Positions 7,482 through 15,883 of a stretch of DNA of 38,115 nucleotides are shown piece by piece (the first letter of the stretch is position 1; each line of letters opens with the position of its first letter). Source of the stretch: SAR324 cluster bacterium (GTDB lineage: Bacteria > SAR324 > NAC60-12); NCBI GenBank assembly GCA_028282505.1, contig JANQHV010000150.1, forward strand, positions 1-38,115. Reading direction: 5' to 3'. The position numbers and the translations under genes are program-made. The notes below the pieces were generated by a model that ran no database searches, was not told where the DNA came from, and was given only the letters and a program-made list of their open reading frames with translations.

Positions 7482-10430
7482 CTATTCTTTGCCTTCTTCT
7501 TTTAATTTATAATAGTTCAATTTTTGATCTTCCTTTCTCAGGCGATACCAATTCTGAACTTCCTTGAACGCTTCTTGAGCAAACCCTTCTTCTGGAAAAA
7601 GGTCATAGGATTCTGTATGTTGCTTGTGTTTGCATTGATTGGCAATATTGTTTTGAAATCTCTTGTTCTTGACATCTCGAATCATCCGCTCTTTAAACTC
7701 TGTATCCAGAATTTCACTCTTCGATTCTGCCATGAGTTTTTCCAGCAGTTCAATGTGCTGTACAAACAAATTCTCTCCATCTGTTTTCAACGGCAATGCA
7801 AAAAAATCGAGAAGAATGATACTACCAGTATCTTGTTCAAAACCAAATGGAACTTTATGATACAATAGTGTTTCATACCATAGGCAGTCTCCGAGCTTAT
7901 TCATCTGGACCGATCCATCTTTTCCCACAATCTCAATCGGATTTTGAGTCGCAAAGCTGGAACGGTAATACAAAAAGTTTTCCAAAGATTTCATCTCATC
8001 TTCATTGAGAGCACTCTCACCCGTGAAAGTAAAATTTTTCAATGCCTGCAATTTCTGTTTGGAAGGAATGGGCAAAATAATAAACGACTTGAGCTTATAA
8101 GCCACCTGGCTGTCACGGACCTCAATTTCAAATTCTTTTTCCATCATTGCATTGAACTCATTTTCTTCTTCTTGCAGGAGAACTTTTAGCTTTTCTTCGG
8201 CATTGGCTGGAATTTCTTCGGATAGATCGTGCATGGTATTTTCCACTCCCTTCATCACATCATGCACACTATCCATGATTTTTGAGGCAGCGTCATCATC
8301 AACGGTGTCATCTTCTATTTTCTCCTTCAGGTTCTTCAACATCCCCTGAATTTTATTTTTTTGATTTTCAAAATATTCTTTCTTGAAATGCCCTTGAGCC
8401 GCACAGGTATCATTATACCCCTCCAATGCAGACAATGTGTTTTCTTCAAATTTATCGATTGCGGCAACATCAGGCACAGCAGAAGTATCCCCTTCTTGTG
8501 CTGTGATTGCATCATGCAAGTTGATTTCTGCTTCCACAAACATCTCAGTAGACTCAGAAACTTTTTTCTGTTTTTCTGTCATTTGAGAACGTCTCTCCCG
8601 CAAATCAATCAGATGTTCCACAAACATAGCCCGTCTGTGTTGCAGATACTCTTCAATATCATTGGAAGTGAGCACCTTTCTTTCTTCTTTTTGTTCTTTT
8701 TGCTCGGCCAGCTTTTTCTTCAACTCCCGATCTTTGATATAATCTTCGGAAAGAATCGTTTCTCCTTCTTCAAAACTCCCTTTTGCACTGCGCAGTTGCG
8801 AAAGGCTTTTTTGAAATCGCTCTTCCTTTTGTTTTTTCAAGAGTTGCTGCTGCATCTTCATTTCTGTTTTCGCCCTCATCTCTTTGGGGTCTGCAAATGC
8901 ATCAGAAATCGTCTGAGACCCAGGAGAAGTCGCCGTGTCCGAGGATAGGTAATTGAGCAATTCAGAAAAAACTTTCACATCTTTCCAATGATACAACTGC
9001 CAGGCAATACTCTGAATGTAGAATTTGTTTTGTGTGGCACTGAATACCATTTCTAAGAACTTGACTCGTTTATAATTGGAAAGTTTAATAAAAAGCTGCA
9101 TTTCCGCAGTTTGGTTATTATTGCGGGGCAACAGTGTTTTTTCATCATCACGGAAGAAGTTGGACCCCTCTCGACTTTCCTGAATGGTTTGAAAAAAATC
9201 ATAGGTGTCTGTGTGATCTGGGGTATAAGTGGCACCATGTTTGGCTTTCATTGATTTGACAAATGTGGCAAAGCGTCCCTGCATATTTTCAATAATTTTC
9301 AGACCTTTCATGATTTGCTGCTGAATTTTTGGATACTTCCTATAAGCATCTATGGCAAATGCATGGACATCCTGGTAATTCAAGGGCATCTGCTTCACCT
9401 GATTCACTTGTTCCAGGGCAGCAGGAGAATTCTGGAACCGTTGACTCATCGACTCATGCCATTTATTCAGGTCTTCTGCTTCCAACGCATGGACATACAA
9501 TTTTAATTTGCGCAGTTCCGAATCATGCTCAAAGTGGATATCCAGCGTCTTGAACCATATTTTTAATGCAGCCTCGCCCTGGGTGTTTTCCGGATTATAA
9601 TGAGTTTCCAGGTTTTTGTAATGGGTGGTACGGAATTGTTCTATTTGTTTTTGCAGTGTTTCCAGCAACGAAACAAACAGCATCGGCATTCGAATGGAAC
9701 AATGAGTCCCAATTCTCTCATTTTTGGAACGATCATCAATTCCCTGCAAGACCCACAAGATGATCAAAATATAACTCAGGAATATTTTACGCACTGCCAA
9801 TAAACATCGCATATGGAGCAGACATTGTTCATCATTTGGTGTAAATTTTTCTGGAAAGAGCAATCCCCCCTGTATCTGTCGAATATTTCGCATCATGGCC
9901 ACAGGAAACGAGATAGTGTCTACCCCCTCTAAGTTTTCATCGTCAGTGCGGTTTATTTTTTGTTGAAATTCATCCAGGGATTCCTGGCTTTGAAACAAGG
10001 CATTGACCAGGATATTGTACTTGAGTTTCGATTTGGTCTTCAATCCGTAATAATGGAATACCATTTGAAGCAACAAATCGAGGGAGTCGTTGTATCGCTG
10101 CAAAGCTTGCTCCGGGGATTCACCATTTTGGTCAATAGAAGCATCCTGAATTGTCTGGATGTTTCCAGCGATTGCAAAAGGAAGCGTGATGTCTTGTGAA
10201 ATCAAAGTATCCAGCAATCCTTTTTCATCAGAAGCCTCGAATACTTTTTTAAAATCTGGAACTTTGGCATACTGTCCGATGTGCTTGTCCAAAGAGTTTT
10301 GAAATGTAGAAAGATTCATCAATTGATCAAAACGTTGTTCGGGCAAAAGCTGGTTACCCGAATTGTTCCTCAACATTTGTTTGAAGGTTTCTTTTATTTT
10401 TTGGATATCAATTGTTCTTGAATTTTCCAT
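7482..10430 (-). CDS. Large orphan protein with central coiled coil (982 aa)
   Basis: Not recognised. The protein is highly charged, Gln/Lys/Glu-rich and without a signal peptide. The N-terminal third is helical (for example YNDSLDLLLQMVFHYYGLKT). A hydrophobic stretch, FLSYILIILWVLQG, near residue 220 could be a single membrane helix or a buried helix. A long basic-acidic coiled coil runs about 530-650 (KKQKEERFQKSL, KKLAEQKEQKEERK). The C-terminal part looks folded (about 770-960). ATG at 10430 is chosen; the frame stays open to TTG at 10475, which has no ribosome site. It heads an operon with the RNase D-like exonuclease 7 bases downstream. A structural or scaffold role is plausible but unproven. 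Confidence 0.8.
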   Translation of the reverse strand: MENSRTIDIQKIKETFKQMLRNNSGNQLLPEQRFDQLMNLSTFQNSLDKHIGQYAKVPDFKKVFEASDEKGLLDTLISQDITLPFAIAGNIQTIQDASIDQNGESPEQALQRYNDSLDLLLQMVFHYYGLKTKSKLKYNILVNALFQSQESLDEFQQKINRTDDENLEGVDTISFPVAMMRNIRQIQGGLLFPEKFTPNDEQCLLHMRCLLAVRKIFLSYILIILWVLQGIDDRSKNERIGTHCSIRMPMLFVSLLETLQKQIEQFRTTHYKNLETHYNPENTQGEAALKIWFKTLDIHFEHDSELRKLKLYVHALEAEDLNKWHESMSQRFQNSPAALEQVNQVKQMPLNYQDVHAFAIDAYRKYPKIQQQIMKGLKIIENMQGRFATFVKSMKAKHGATYTPDHTDTYDFFQTIQESREGSNFFRDDEKTLLPRNNNQTAEMQLFIKLSNYKRVKFLEMVFSATQNKFYIQSIAWQLYHWKDVKVFSELLNYLSSDTATSPGSQTISDAFADPKEMRAKTEMKMQQQLLKKQKEERFQKSLSQLRSAKGSFEEGETILSEDYIKDRELKKKLAEQKEQKEERKVLTSNDIEEYLQHRRAMFVEHLIDLRERRSQMTEKQKKVSESTEMFVEAEINLHDAITAQEGDTSAVPDVAAIDKFEENTLSALEGYNDTCAAQGHFKKEYFENQKNKIQGMLKNLKEKIEDDTVDDDAASKIMDSVHDVMKGVENTMHDLSEEIPANAEEKLKVLLQEEENEFNAMMEKEFEIEVRDSQVAYKLKSFIILPIPSKQKLQALKNFTFTGESALNEDEMKSLENFLYYRSSFATQNPIEIVGKDGSVQMNKLGDCLWYETLLYHKVPFGFEQDTGSIILLDFFALPLKTDGENLFVQHIELLEKLMAESKSEILDTEFKERMIRDVKNKRFQNNIANQCKHKQHTESYDLFPEEGFAQEAFKEVQNWYRLRKEDQKLNYYKLKEEGKE

Positions 10431-10455
10431 TGCTTGCCAATCTTTTGTACTTTTC

Positions 10456-10668
10456 CTAAGGTAATTTGATCTCAATACACCATACTAACATCTGAGTATT
10501 TTCAATCGTGCCTGCAAGATCAAGTCGATACTGATCGAATATTTTCTGATCCCTTCTAAAAAGAACCATGTAAACTCTTTTGCAAAGTAGTAAAAAAATG
10601 ATCACAAGCCTTACAAAAACCTTGTAACTACTTCTATAAATTGGATACTCTGGATGAGTTTCTTTCAT
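10456..10668 (-). CDS. Possible small membrane peptide (70 aa)
   Basis: The frame encodes 70 residues with one probable membrane helix (KVFVRLVIIFLLLCKRV) flanked by basic residues. It ends 25 bases before the ATG of the large orphan gene. It has only a weak ribosome site and no family I recognise. It fits an operon leader position but could equally be a chance frame in intergenic DNA. Confidence 0.25.
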   Translation of the reverse strand: MKETHPEYPIYRSSYKVFVRLVIIFLLLCKRVYMVLFRRDQKIFDQYRLDLAGTIENTQMLVWCIEIKLP

Positions 10669-10743
10669 AAAGATTTTTTTCAGAGTCTCTTCTATTCACT
10701 AGAAGAATTTACTTCCCAATAACCCGATACAAAACAAGGTCTT

Positions 10744-11772
10744 ATGCCCGTAGTTAATTACGAACAATATGGACAGATGTTGGATAACGCCAAAAAGAAT
10801 CATTTTGCCTTTCCCGCAATCAACATCACCTCAACAGAAACAGCAAATGCTGCCTTGCGCGGTTTCGCAGAAGCAAAAAGTGATGGAATTATCCAGGTTT
10901 CCACAGGCGGTGCCGAATTTGCATCCGGATTATCCGTCAAAGATATGGTTTTTGGTGCCGTCACCTTGGCAGAGCATGTTCGACGTGCTGCAGAATACTA
11001 TGATGTCTTCATTGCTTTGCATACCGATCACTGTGCTCCCAAAAAAGTAGACGGTTTTTTACGGCCTTTGATTGAAGAAACAGCCAAGCGACGAGCAGCT
11101 GGCCAACCCAACTTGTTCAACTCCCACATGTTTGATGGAGCCGAATTACCCCTTGGTGAAAACATGAAAATTGCCTCAGAGTTACTAGAGTTGTGTGCAC
11201 AAAATGAAATCATCCTCGAAGTAGAAGCCGGCGTAGTTGGTGGAGAAGAAGACGGTGTGGACAACACAGCAGTTGGTAAAGAGAAACTCTATACCACTCC
11301 GGAAGATATGGTAGAAGTCCACGAAGCGTTAAACGGCAAGGGTCGTTTTATGTTTGCCGCCACATTTGGCAATGTGCATGGTGTCTACAAACCCGGAAAT
11401 GTCCAACTGAAACCAACCATCCTGAAGGAAGGACAGGACGCAGTTACTTCCAAATATGGTGACACCGCCTCATTTGACCTGGTTTTTCATGGCGGCAGTG
11501 GCTCCTTGCTCTCTGAAATTCATGAAACACTGGATTATGGCGTCATCAAAATGAATATCGACACTGATACTCAGTATACTTTTACACGCCCTATCGTCGA
11601 TCATTTCATGAAGAATTATGATGGTGTGCTCAAAGTGGATAATGAAGTGGGCTCGAAAAAAGTATACGATCCACGCGCCTACCTGAAAAAAGCAGAAGAT
11701 TCCATGGCACAGCGTATCGTACAGGCTTGTGAAGATCTCAAATGTGCCGGAAAAACCATTTTCACAAAATAA
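10744..11772 (+). CDS. fba: Class II fructose-bisphosphate aldolase
   Basis: Zinc-dependent aldolase of glycolysis and gluconeogenesis: cleaves or forms fructose 1,6-bisphosphate from DHAP and glyceraldehyde 3-phosphate. The 342-residue length fits the class IIA group. Active-site motifs are present in order: AFPAIN near the N-terminus, LHTDHC (catalytic Asp, zinc His), VVGGEEDG, FGNVHGVYKPG (zinc His), FHGGSGS (zinc His, phosphate binding) and NIDTDTQY. From memory the sequence, including YDPRAYLKKAE and the CAGK end, is closer to actinobacterial Fba than to E. coli FbaA. AAGG lies upstream of the ATG. It is a single gene ended by a hairpin at 11793-11815. Confidence 0.97.
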   Translation: MPVVNYEQYGQMLDNAKKNHFAFPAINITSTETANAALRGFAEAKSDGIIQVSTGGAEFASGLSVKDMVFGAVTLAEHVRRAAEYYDVFIALHTDHCAPKKVDGFLRPLIEETAKRRAAGQPNLFNSHMFDGAELPLGENMKIASELLELCAQNEIILEVEAGVVGGEEDGVDNTAVGKEKLYTTPEDMVEVHEALNGKGRFMFAATFGNVHGVYKPGNVQLKPTILKEGQDAVTSKYGDTASFDLVFHGGSGSLLSEIHETLDYGVIKMNIDTDTQYTFTRPIVDHFMKNYDGVLKVDNEVGSKKVYDPRAYLKKAEDSMAQRIVQACEDLKCAGKTIFTK

Positions 11773-11792
11773 ATTTCTCTCATCCACTCCAG

Positions 11793-11820
11793 TCCTCCTC
11801 AATTCTAGAGGAGGATTCTC
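11793..11820 (+). terminator. Terminator hairpin after fba
   Basis: TCCTCCTC (11793-11800), 7-base loop, GAGGAGGA (11808-11815): a perfect 8-bp stem followed by the pyrimidine-rich TTCTCTTC. The T-run is imperfect, so efficiency may be modest. Confidence 0.6.
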
Positions 11821-11915
11821 TTCACTAATCAATTTACCGCCAGTTCAAAGTAATCAAAGTCCAGTTGACATATTAAGAAATTTTTAAAGGGCTTAGCAAG
11901 GAATTATGCCTGAAT

Positions 11916-12257
11916 TTAGCGATTGAAATCCTTCAGTGCTGTTTGTTCTGTGGGGTAGATTTCAGCTTTTCGATCCAGACAAACCATATGGAATACATTG
12001 AAAACCGTTTCATTGGATTCACAAAGTCCTATTTTGATTTTTTGTCCTTTCAATCGTTTACAAAGCCCCAGTAGAACACCCAGCCCACCTGACGTAATGA
12101 ATTCCACTTTTTGAAGATTGATCAAGATGGCCTTGATTTTGTGTTCCTGTACTATTTTAAGGATCTGTGCATAAAAGCTACGTGCTTTTTTTTCCTTCAG
12201 ATCTCCTCTGACCTCTACAATACAAGTCTTACCTTGAATACGATGAGTCAGTTCCAT
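11916..12257 (-). CDS. STAS-domain protein, phosphosite replaced by Gly
   Basis: A 113-residue single STAS domain (anti-sigma-factor antagonist fold, SpoIIAA/RsbV type). It starts MELTHRIQGKTCIVEVRGDL. The phosphorylation loop reads FITSGGLGVLLG, where SpoIIAA-type proteins have MDSSGLG. The second Ser, the residue phosphorylated in SpoIIAA, is Gly and the preceding Asp is Thr. A kinase could therefore not switch it in the classical way. The start is chosen at 12257 because the paralogues all begin M-x-L-[ST/Q]-x-R at this point; ATG at 12263 is also open and lies one base after the upstream stop. It follows the intact STAS gene (12265-12603) with likely translational coupling. Confidence 0.88.
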   Translation of the reverse strand: MELTHRIQGKTCIVEVRGDLKEKKARSFYAQILKIVQEHKIKAILINLQKVEFITSGGLGVLLGLCKRLKGQKIKIGLCESNETVFNVFHMVCLDRKAEIYPTEQTALKDFNR

Positions 12258-12264
12258 AGCCATT

Positions 12265-12603
12265 CTATTTGAAGTTTGTAATTGCTTCTTCTTCGGTATC
12301 AAAAATTTCTATTATCTGGTGCAAACCCACTTTGTCAAAGGTAGAAGCAAGATGAGGGTTCAGTTGACAAAGTGAAAATCCTTTTGTTTGCTTCAATGCT
12401 TCTTTAAAAGCAGCGAAGATAACGCCCATTCCCGAAGAATCGATAAATTCTACTCTACCGAGATGGAGCACAAATGCTTTCAGGTGCTCGTCATTTAAAA
12501 AAGAAGCAACATATGCTTGGAGTTCTTGTGATTTGATATTCACCAGATCTCCTTCAATGTAGATAGTACAAATATCCCACTGGATACGTGATTGCAAATT
12601 CAT
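12265..12603 (-). CDS. STAS-domain protein with intact DSSG site
   Basis: A 112-residue stand-alone STAS domain beginning MNLQSRIQWDICTIYIEGDL. The loop FIDSSGMGVIFAAF has the full D-S-S-G site, so it is a good candidate for Ser phosphorylation by an RsbW/SpoIIAB-type kinase; no such kinase lies in the window. In the family the unphosphorylated form binds and releases a partner such as an anti-sigma factor or a stressosome-like protein. The start at 12603 is set by alignment with the other STAS genes; ATG at 12612 and TTG at 12627 are also open. The degenerate STAS gene ending at 11916 follows at once. Upstream lies repeat-rich DNA with a partial MITE copy. Confidence 0.88.
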   Translation of the reverse strand: MNLQSRIQWDICTIYIEGDLVNIKSQELQAYVASFLNDEHLKAFVLHLGRVEFIDSSGMGVIFAAFKEALKQTKGFSLCQLNPHLASTFDKVGLHQIIEIFDTEEEAITNFK

Positions 12604-12641
12604 GGACTTCATATCATTCAAGCTCAATAGGATGAATTAAG

Positions 12642-12705
12642 AACCTGTTTGAACAACCGGATTTTGCTGCAAAACTGCCTCGTTGGCGTCTGTCTTGAAA
12701 ATTTT
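12642..12705 (-). repeat. Partial copy of 159-bp MITE-like element
   Basis: AACCTGTTTGAA followed by TTTTGCTGCAAAACTGCCTC and GTTGGCGTCTGT matches the reverse complement of the right end of the full elements at 23442-23600 and 33769-33927. The match fades after about 64 bases, so the other half has been lost or has diverged. Confidence 0.75.
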
Positions 12706-12919
12706 CATTTCATCAAATTTGCTCTACCAGTTCTGGATTGCTTTTTTCAAAAAGCTTGCCATCAATAAACACTCTAATCACAGAAACTTATTCTATTTTT
12801 AAAGGGATTGATCACAACTTGGGCCATTTCTTGATGGGCAAGCTGATCGCAGCCCGGTCCATTCTACAAAAGTTATTGATAATGATTCCAAATAAGTAGG
12901 ATGGGCTTGTCGGGGTTGG

Positions 12920-13050
12920 TCATATTTTCGGCCAGTTGCGCAAAAACAATTTTCCCTCCTTGGTAAGGGGAGGAACAATTTTGGGTGGCCGAAAATATGA
13001 TCATGTCCGGCTTGTCCATCAAAAAAATGTGTGTGGCTGAAAATATGATC
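12920..13050. repeat. Inverted repeat with additional direct copy
   Basis: TCATATTTTCGGCCA (12920-12934) and its exact complement TGGCCGAAAATATGA (12986-13000) are 51 bases apart. A third copy with one change, TGGCTGAAAATATGATC, lies at 13034-13050. The spacer carries CCCTCCTTGGTAAGGGGAGG, which resembles the widespread CCCCTCCTTG...AAGGAGGGG intergenic repeat. It could be a decayed mobile element or a set of operator sites. Confidence 0.65.
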
Positions 13051-13089
13051 AAGCCTTTTTAAAATGCTTATAAAGCAACGACAAGTAGA

Positions 13090-13148
13090 AATGTTAGGAA
13101 ATGATATAAAATCAGTGAGAGACATTATCTGAATGTTAAAAAATGATA
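13090..13148 (+). repeat. Two AATGTTAG repeats, 42 bp apart
   Basis: AATGTTAGGAAATGATA (13090-13106) and AATGTTAAAAAATGATA (13132-13148) start exactly 42 bases apart. The same 17-bp core, with the same 42-bp period and reversed orientation, forms the tandem array at 26682-26787. Confidence 0.7.
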
Positions 13149-13336
13149 TATAATTGTATAAAATCAATGAGGGTGTTTGAATTTGATGGATTCGTCACAA
13201 AAACTTATTGCCTTTGCTAGATAAATGAAATAAATAAACCGCAAACTGGAGATAAAAAACAAAGTATGTATTTCTACTTTTTCGTTTTTCCTGTAGCATG
13301 GAATACCTGATTTGATCTTCCTTTTGGAAGTCACAC

Positions 13337-13369
13337 ATGAGGAGGAGAGCCACTTTTATAAGGAGATAA
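13337..13369 (+). other. Possible Arg-rich leader peptide (10 codons)
   Basis: ATG-AGG-AGG-AGA-GCC-ACT-TTT-ATA-AGG-AGA-TAA encodes MRRRATFIRR. Five of ten codons are AGA/AGG Arg codons. The stop ends one base before the ATG of the next gene and overlaps its ribosome binding site. GGAAG lies upstream of the leader ATG. The purine-rich codons may simply be Shine-Dalgarno-like sequence, so this is speculative. Confidence 0.25.
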
Positions 13370-13370
13370 A

Positions 13371-13811
13371 ATGGCTAAAAAGATCTTCAGAATTCCGGCA
13401 GAGTGCAAAAACTTAAATCCGTATTTTTGGGATTTAAAACAAGCAGCCTGTGAGGAATTAAAACAAAATGGAATTTCGACAGAGCCTTCCAAAGCTGGAC
13501 TTGGGACCTTACAAGACATCTGTGATAAAAACCCCAAAGGCCCATTGGCCCTCTATGTCTCAGAGCTACAAAAGAGTTCTCGCATGAATAAAGAAGCACT
13601 CTTGGCATATGACATGGAAATCTCCGAAAGAAACGAATTCACAAAATCTGTGGAAACCAAACAAGCCATCAACAATAACCAAGAGACATCTGATCTTGCA
13701 ATAGAGGCAGGAGATACAGACTGGGATTCGTTAGACAACCATGATGAATTTGAAGAATCCGCAGACCTCAATTTCGATGAATACCTGGACCAGTCTCTTG
13801 ATCAAAATTAG
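13371..13811 (+). CDS. Small acidic orphan protein (146 aa)
   Basis: Not recognised. The N-terminal half (about 1-85, MAKKIFRIPAECKNLNPYFW) is compact, with Cys at about 12 and 24 and amphipathic helices. The C-terminal half is acidic and probably disordered (GDTDWDSLDNHDEFEESADL). No signal peptide or membrane segment. A strong ribosome site (AAGGAGATAAA-ATG) fixes the start. It stands alone on the plus strand among minus-strand STAS and sigma-54 regulator genes, ending 13 bases from the convergent STAS gene. The position suggests an association with that signalling set, but nothing in the sequence proves it. Confidence 0.78.
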   Translation: MAKKIFRIPAECKNLNPYFWDLKQAACEELKQNGISTEPSKAGLGTLQDICDKNPKGPLALYVSELQKSSRMNKEALLAYDMEISERNEFTKSVETKQAINNNQETSDLAIEAGDTDWDSLDNHDEFEESADLNFDEYLDQSLDQN

Positions 13812-13824
13812 CACACAACACCAA

Positions 13825-14166
13825 TCAACTGCCTAAAAACTTCAATGCCTCTTCTTCAGTTGCATAGACCGGGATTAATTTATCCAGGCGTGCAGATCTT
13901 AGAATTTCAAAAATGTAATTGGTGGATTGGCAAAACACCAATTTCATTTGGTTTGTCTGAACTTTCTTGTAGATATTCACCAAAGCTCCCAAACCAGAAG
14001 AATCAACATTGTCTGTCTGCTGGAAGTTAATCGCCAGTGCTTCGACGGAATACTCTGTCAACAAATCAAAGACGTATGATTCCAGCTCTCGTCCTCCCTC
14101 ATTAATCAGTTCTCCTTGAATTTTCACAATACAGATATTGTCTTGCACACGGTATGATAGAATCAT
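13825..14166 (-). CDS. STAS-domain protein behind the sigma-54 regulator
   Basis: A 113-residue stand-alone STAS domain starting MILSYRVQDNICIVKIQGEL. The phosphoacceptor loop NVDSSGLGALVNIYKK is intact (D-S-S-G). The gene starts 10 bases after the stop of the sigma-54 response regulator with AGAGG as ribosome site, so the two form an operon. This is the clearest physical link in the window between STAS-type partner switching and a transcription activator. A possible job is to relay or gate the regulator's activity, or simply to be coexpressed with it. No RsbW-type kinase or PP2C phosphatase is nearby. Confidence 0.92.
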   Translation of the reverse strand: MILSYRVQDNICIVKIQGELINEGGRELESYVFDLLTEYSVEALAINFQQTDNVDSSGLGALVNIYKKVQTNQMKLVFCQSTNYIFEILRSARLDKLIPVYATEEEALKFLGS

Positions 14167-14176
14167 ATGCCTCTAC

Positions 14177-15883
14177 TCAAATTTGATATTTTTTCCGTTT
14201 GCGATATAGAGTTGCAGGTGACATGCCTAATAGTGCTGCTGCTTTTCCTTTATGAAAATTAGCTTGTTCCAAAGCGATTAAAATAGTTTCTTTTTCACTT
14301 TTAGGATTCACCACTGGCTGCGGTGCGACAATAACAGATTTCGTTCGTAATTTACTGGGAAGATGTTCCACTTGCAATAGATTTTCTTTACTGACAGCAA
14401 ATGCATATTCAATTCCATGATACAGTTCGCGAACATTGCCTGGCCATGGATAATCGAGTAACTGTTTGAGTAACTCAGCGGAAATCCCCTGGACTTGGCG
14501 GTTTTCTCTTTTATTGAGCAGTTCAATAAACGAACTTACCAAAAATGGGATATCATGAGAACGCTCACACAAGGGTGGTAAGTTCAACGAAACAACATCC
14601 AGACGGTAGTAAAGTTCTTCACGAAATAATTTATCCTGTACCATTTTTTGTAAATCTCTGCTGGTTGCAGCAACAATCCGGACATCCACATGAATCGATT
14701 TAGTCCCACCAACATGCTCAAACGTTTGTTCTTGCAAAACCCTCAATAGTTTTACTTGTAGTTCCACTGGAATTTCACCAATTTCATCTAAAAACAAAGT
14801 TCCTTGATGGGCCAATTCAAAACGTCCTGGTTTGGTACGATCTGCCCCCGTAAAAGCGCCACGATCATGACCAAAGAATTCACTTTCCAGTAAATGAGGA
14901 GAAATGGCGGCACAATTGACAGCATGGAATGGTTTTTGTGCCCTGTGGCTCCTTTCGTGGATTTCCCGTGCCAGCAACTCCTTGCCTGTCCCACTTTCTC
15001 CCTGAATCAAGACAGTAGCATTGCTCGAAGCAATATTATCCACAATCTGAAAAATTTCTTTCATCTTGAAATCAGAACTAATCAGCCTGCCAAACATGAC
15101 ACCACTGATTTTTTTTCGGAGGAGACGTTCTTCTTCCCGTTGATCCCGGAAAAGTAGCAACCGATTTCCTTGTGAGGCACCATCTAATGGAATAATAGAA
15201 AGACTAACGGGAATCACGGCACCAGAAGGACACAACAGTTGTGTCTGGATATCGGAAACTTTTGTCTCCTGGCTCATATGTTTTGCCAATATACCAGAAG
15301 GCCCAGCAACCTGCCACCCCAACAAAGCAGAAGCTGGTTTATCCAGAGATTCTTCCTCAGCCACCCCTAACATCAGGCAGGCTTTGGTAGATATCATTTT
15401 TACCAAAAAATGTGAATTCAACGTCACCACTCCCTCTGCCATGCCATCAAATGTGCTTTTCAATAACTGGTAGGCACGTTCCTTTTCTGCCGCTTCCTGC
15501 TTCAATTTCGTAGCATAAGAGATGAGCTGAAACGTATGCTTGACCACTCCCCGCAATTCGCAAACATTGACCGGTTTTCTTAAAAAAGATTGCACACCGA
15601 GATCATAGCATTTTTCAATTTCAACATCTGTGTCATACCCAGTCAATACGATAATTGAAGAGGAATTCCCAATTTCTGGTTTCAGGGCATTTAAAAATTC
15701 AATTCCTCCCATCTCTGGCATTTTCAGATCTAAAATAATCACCTGAGGATTTTGTTTTTTCAGAGTGTCCAGCCCTTCCTGGCCATTCCCTGCCGTTAAT
15801 ATTTCATATCCTTCTGTAGACAAACTGGCTTTCAGTACTTCCCGCACCAGCATATCGTCATCAATAATCAACAATTTTTCCAT
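14177..15883 (-). CDS. NtrC-family sigma-54-dependent response regulator with PAS domain
   Basis: A 568-residue enhancer-binding protein. The N-terminal receiver (1-120) has the acidic pocket D8-D10, phosphoacceptor D52 in LDLKMP and the conserved Lys in RKPV. A PAS-like sensor segment (about 145-250) begins STFDGMAEGVVTLN. The AAA+ sigma-54 domain (about 265-490) carries Walker A GESGTGKE, the sigma-54 contact loop GAFTGAD, Walker B GTLFLDEIGE and the WPGNVREL motif. A Fis-type helix-turn-helix ends the protein (KGKAAALLGMSPATLYRKRK). All catalytic parts are intact. The PAS insertion is unusual next to plain NtrC. No cognate histidine kinase is in the window. It is followed 10 bases later by a STAS gene; upstream, the sirtuin gene is divergent. 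Confidence 0.95.
   Translation of the reverse strand: MEKLLIIDDDMLVREVLKASLSTEGYEILTAGNGQEGLDTLKKQNPQVIILDLKMPEMGGIEFLNALKPEIGNSSSIIVLTGYDTDVEIEKCYDLGVQSFLRKPVNVCELRGVVKHTFQLISYATKLKQEAAEKERAYQLLKSTFDGMAEGVVTLNSHFLVKMISTKACLMLGVAEEESLDKPASALLGWQVAGPSGILAKHMSQETKVSDIQTQLLCPSGAVIPVSLSIIPLDGASQGNRLLLFRDQREEERLLRKKISGVMFGRLISSDFKMKEIFQIVDNIASSNATVLIQGESGTGKELLAREIHERSHRAQKPFHAVNCAAISPHLLESEFFGHDRGAFTGADRTKPGRFELAHQGTLFLDEIGEIPVELQVKLLRVLQEQTFEHVGGTKSIHVDVRIVAATSRDLQKMVQDKLFREELYYRLDVVSLNLPPLCERSHDIPFLVSSFIELLNKRENRQVQGISAELLKQLLDYPWPGNVRELYHGIEYAFAVSKENLLQVEHLPSKLRTKSVIVAPQPVVNPKSEKETILIALEQANFHKGKAAALLGMSPATLYRKRKKYQI

Larger units (their letters stand above)
12604..13370. other. Repeat-rich 767-bp intergenic region
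   Basis: No convincing gene. It holds a partial MITE-like copy (12642-12705), an inverted repeat with a third copy (12920-13050), a pair of 42-bp-spaced AATGTTAG repeats (13090-13148), a TATAAT box (13149-13154) and a 10-codon leader frame (13337-13369). A 122-codon minus-strand frame (12799-13167) runs through the repeats, starts at an unsupported codon and is rejected. Confidence 0.7.

Noticed and set aside
8361-8948. 195-codon plus-strand frame rich in Phe/Leu/Cys
   Set aside because: Antisense shadow of the Glu/Lys-rich coiled coil in the 7482-10430 gene; the membrane-like composition is a reading artefact.
9220-9245. TGGCACCATGTTTGGC as a sigma-54 promoter
   Set aside because: It lies inside a coding region and lacks the -12 GC at the right distance.
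12799-13167. 122-codon minus-strand frame
   Set aside because: It runs across the inverted repeats and the 42-bp repeats, has no ribosome site and no recognisable protein pattern.
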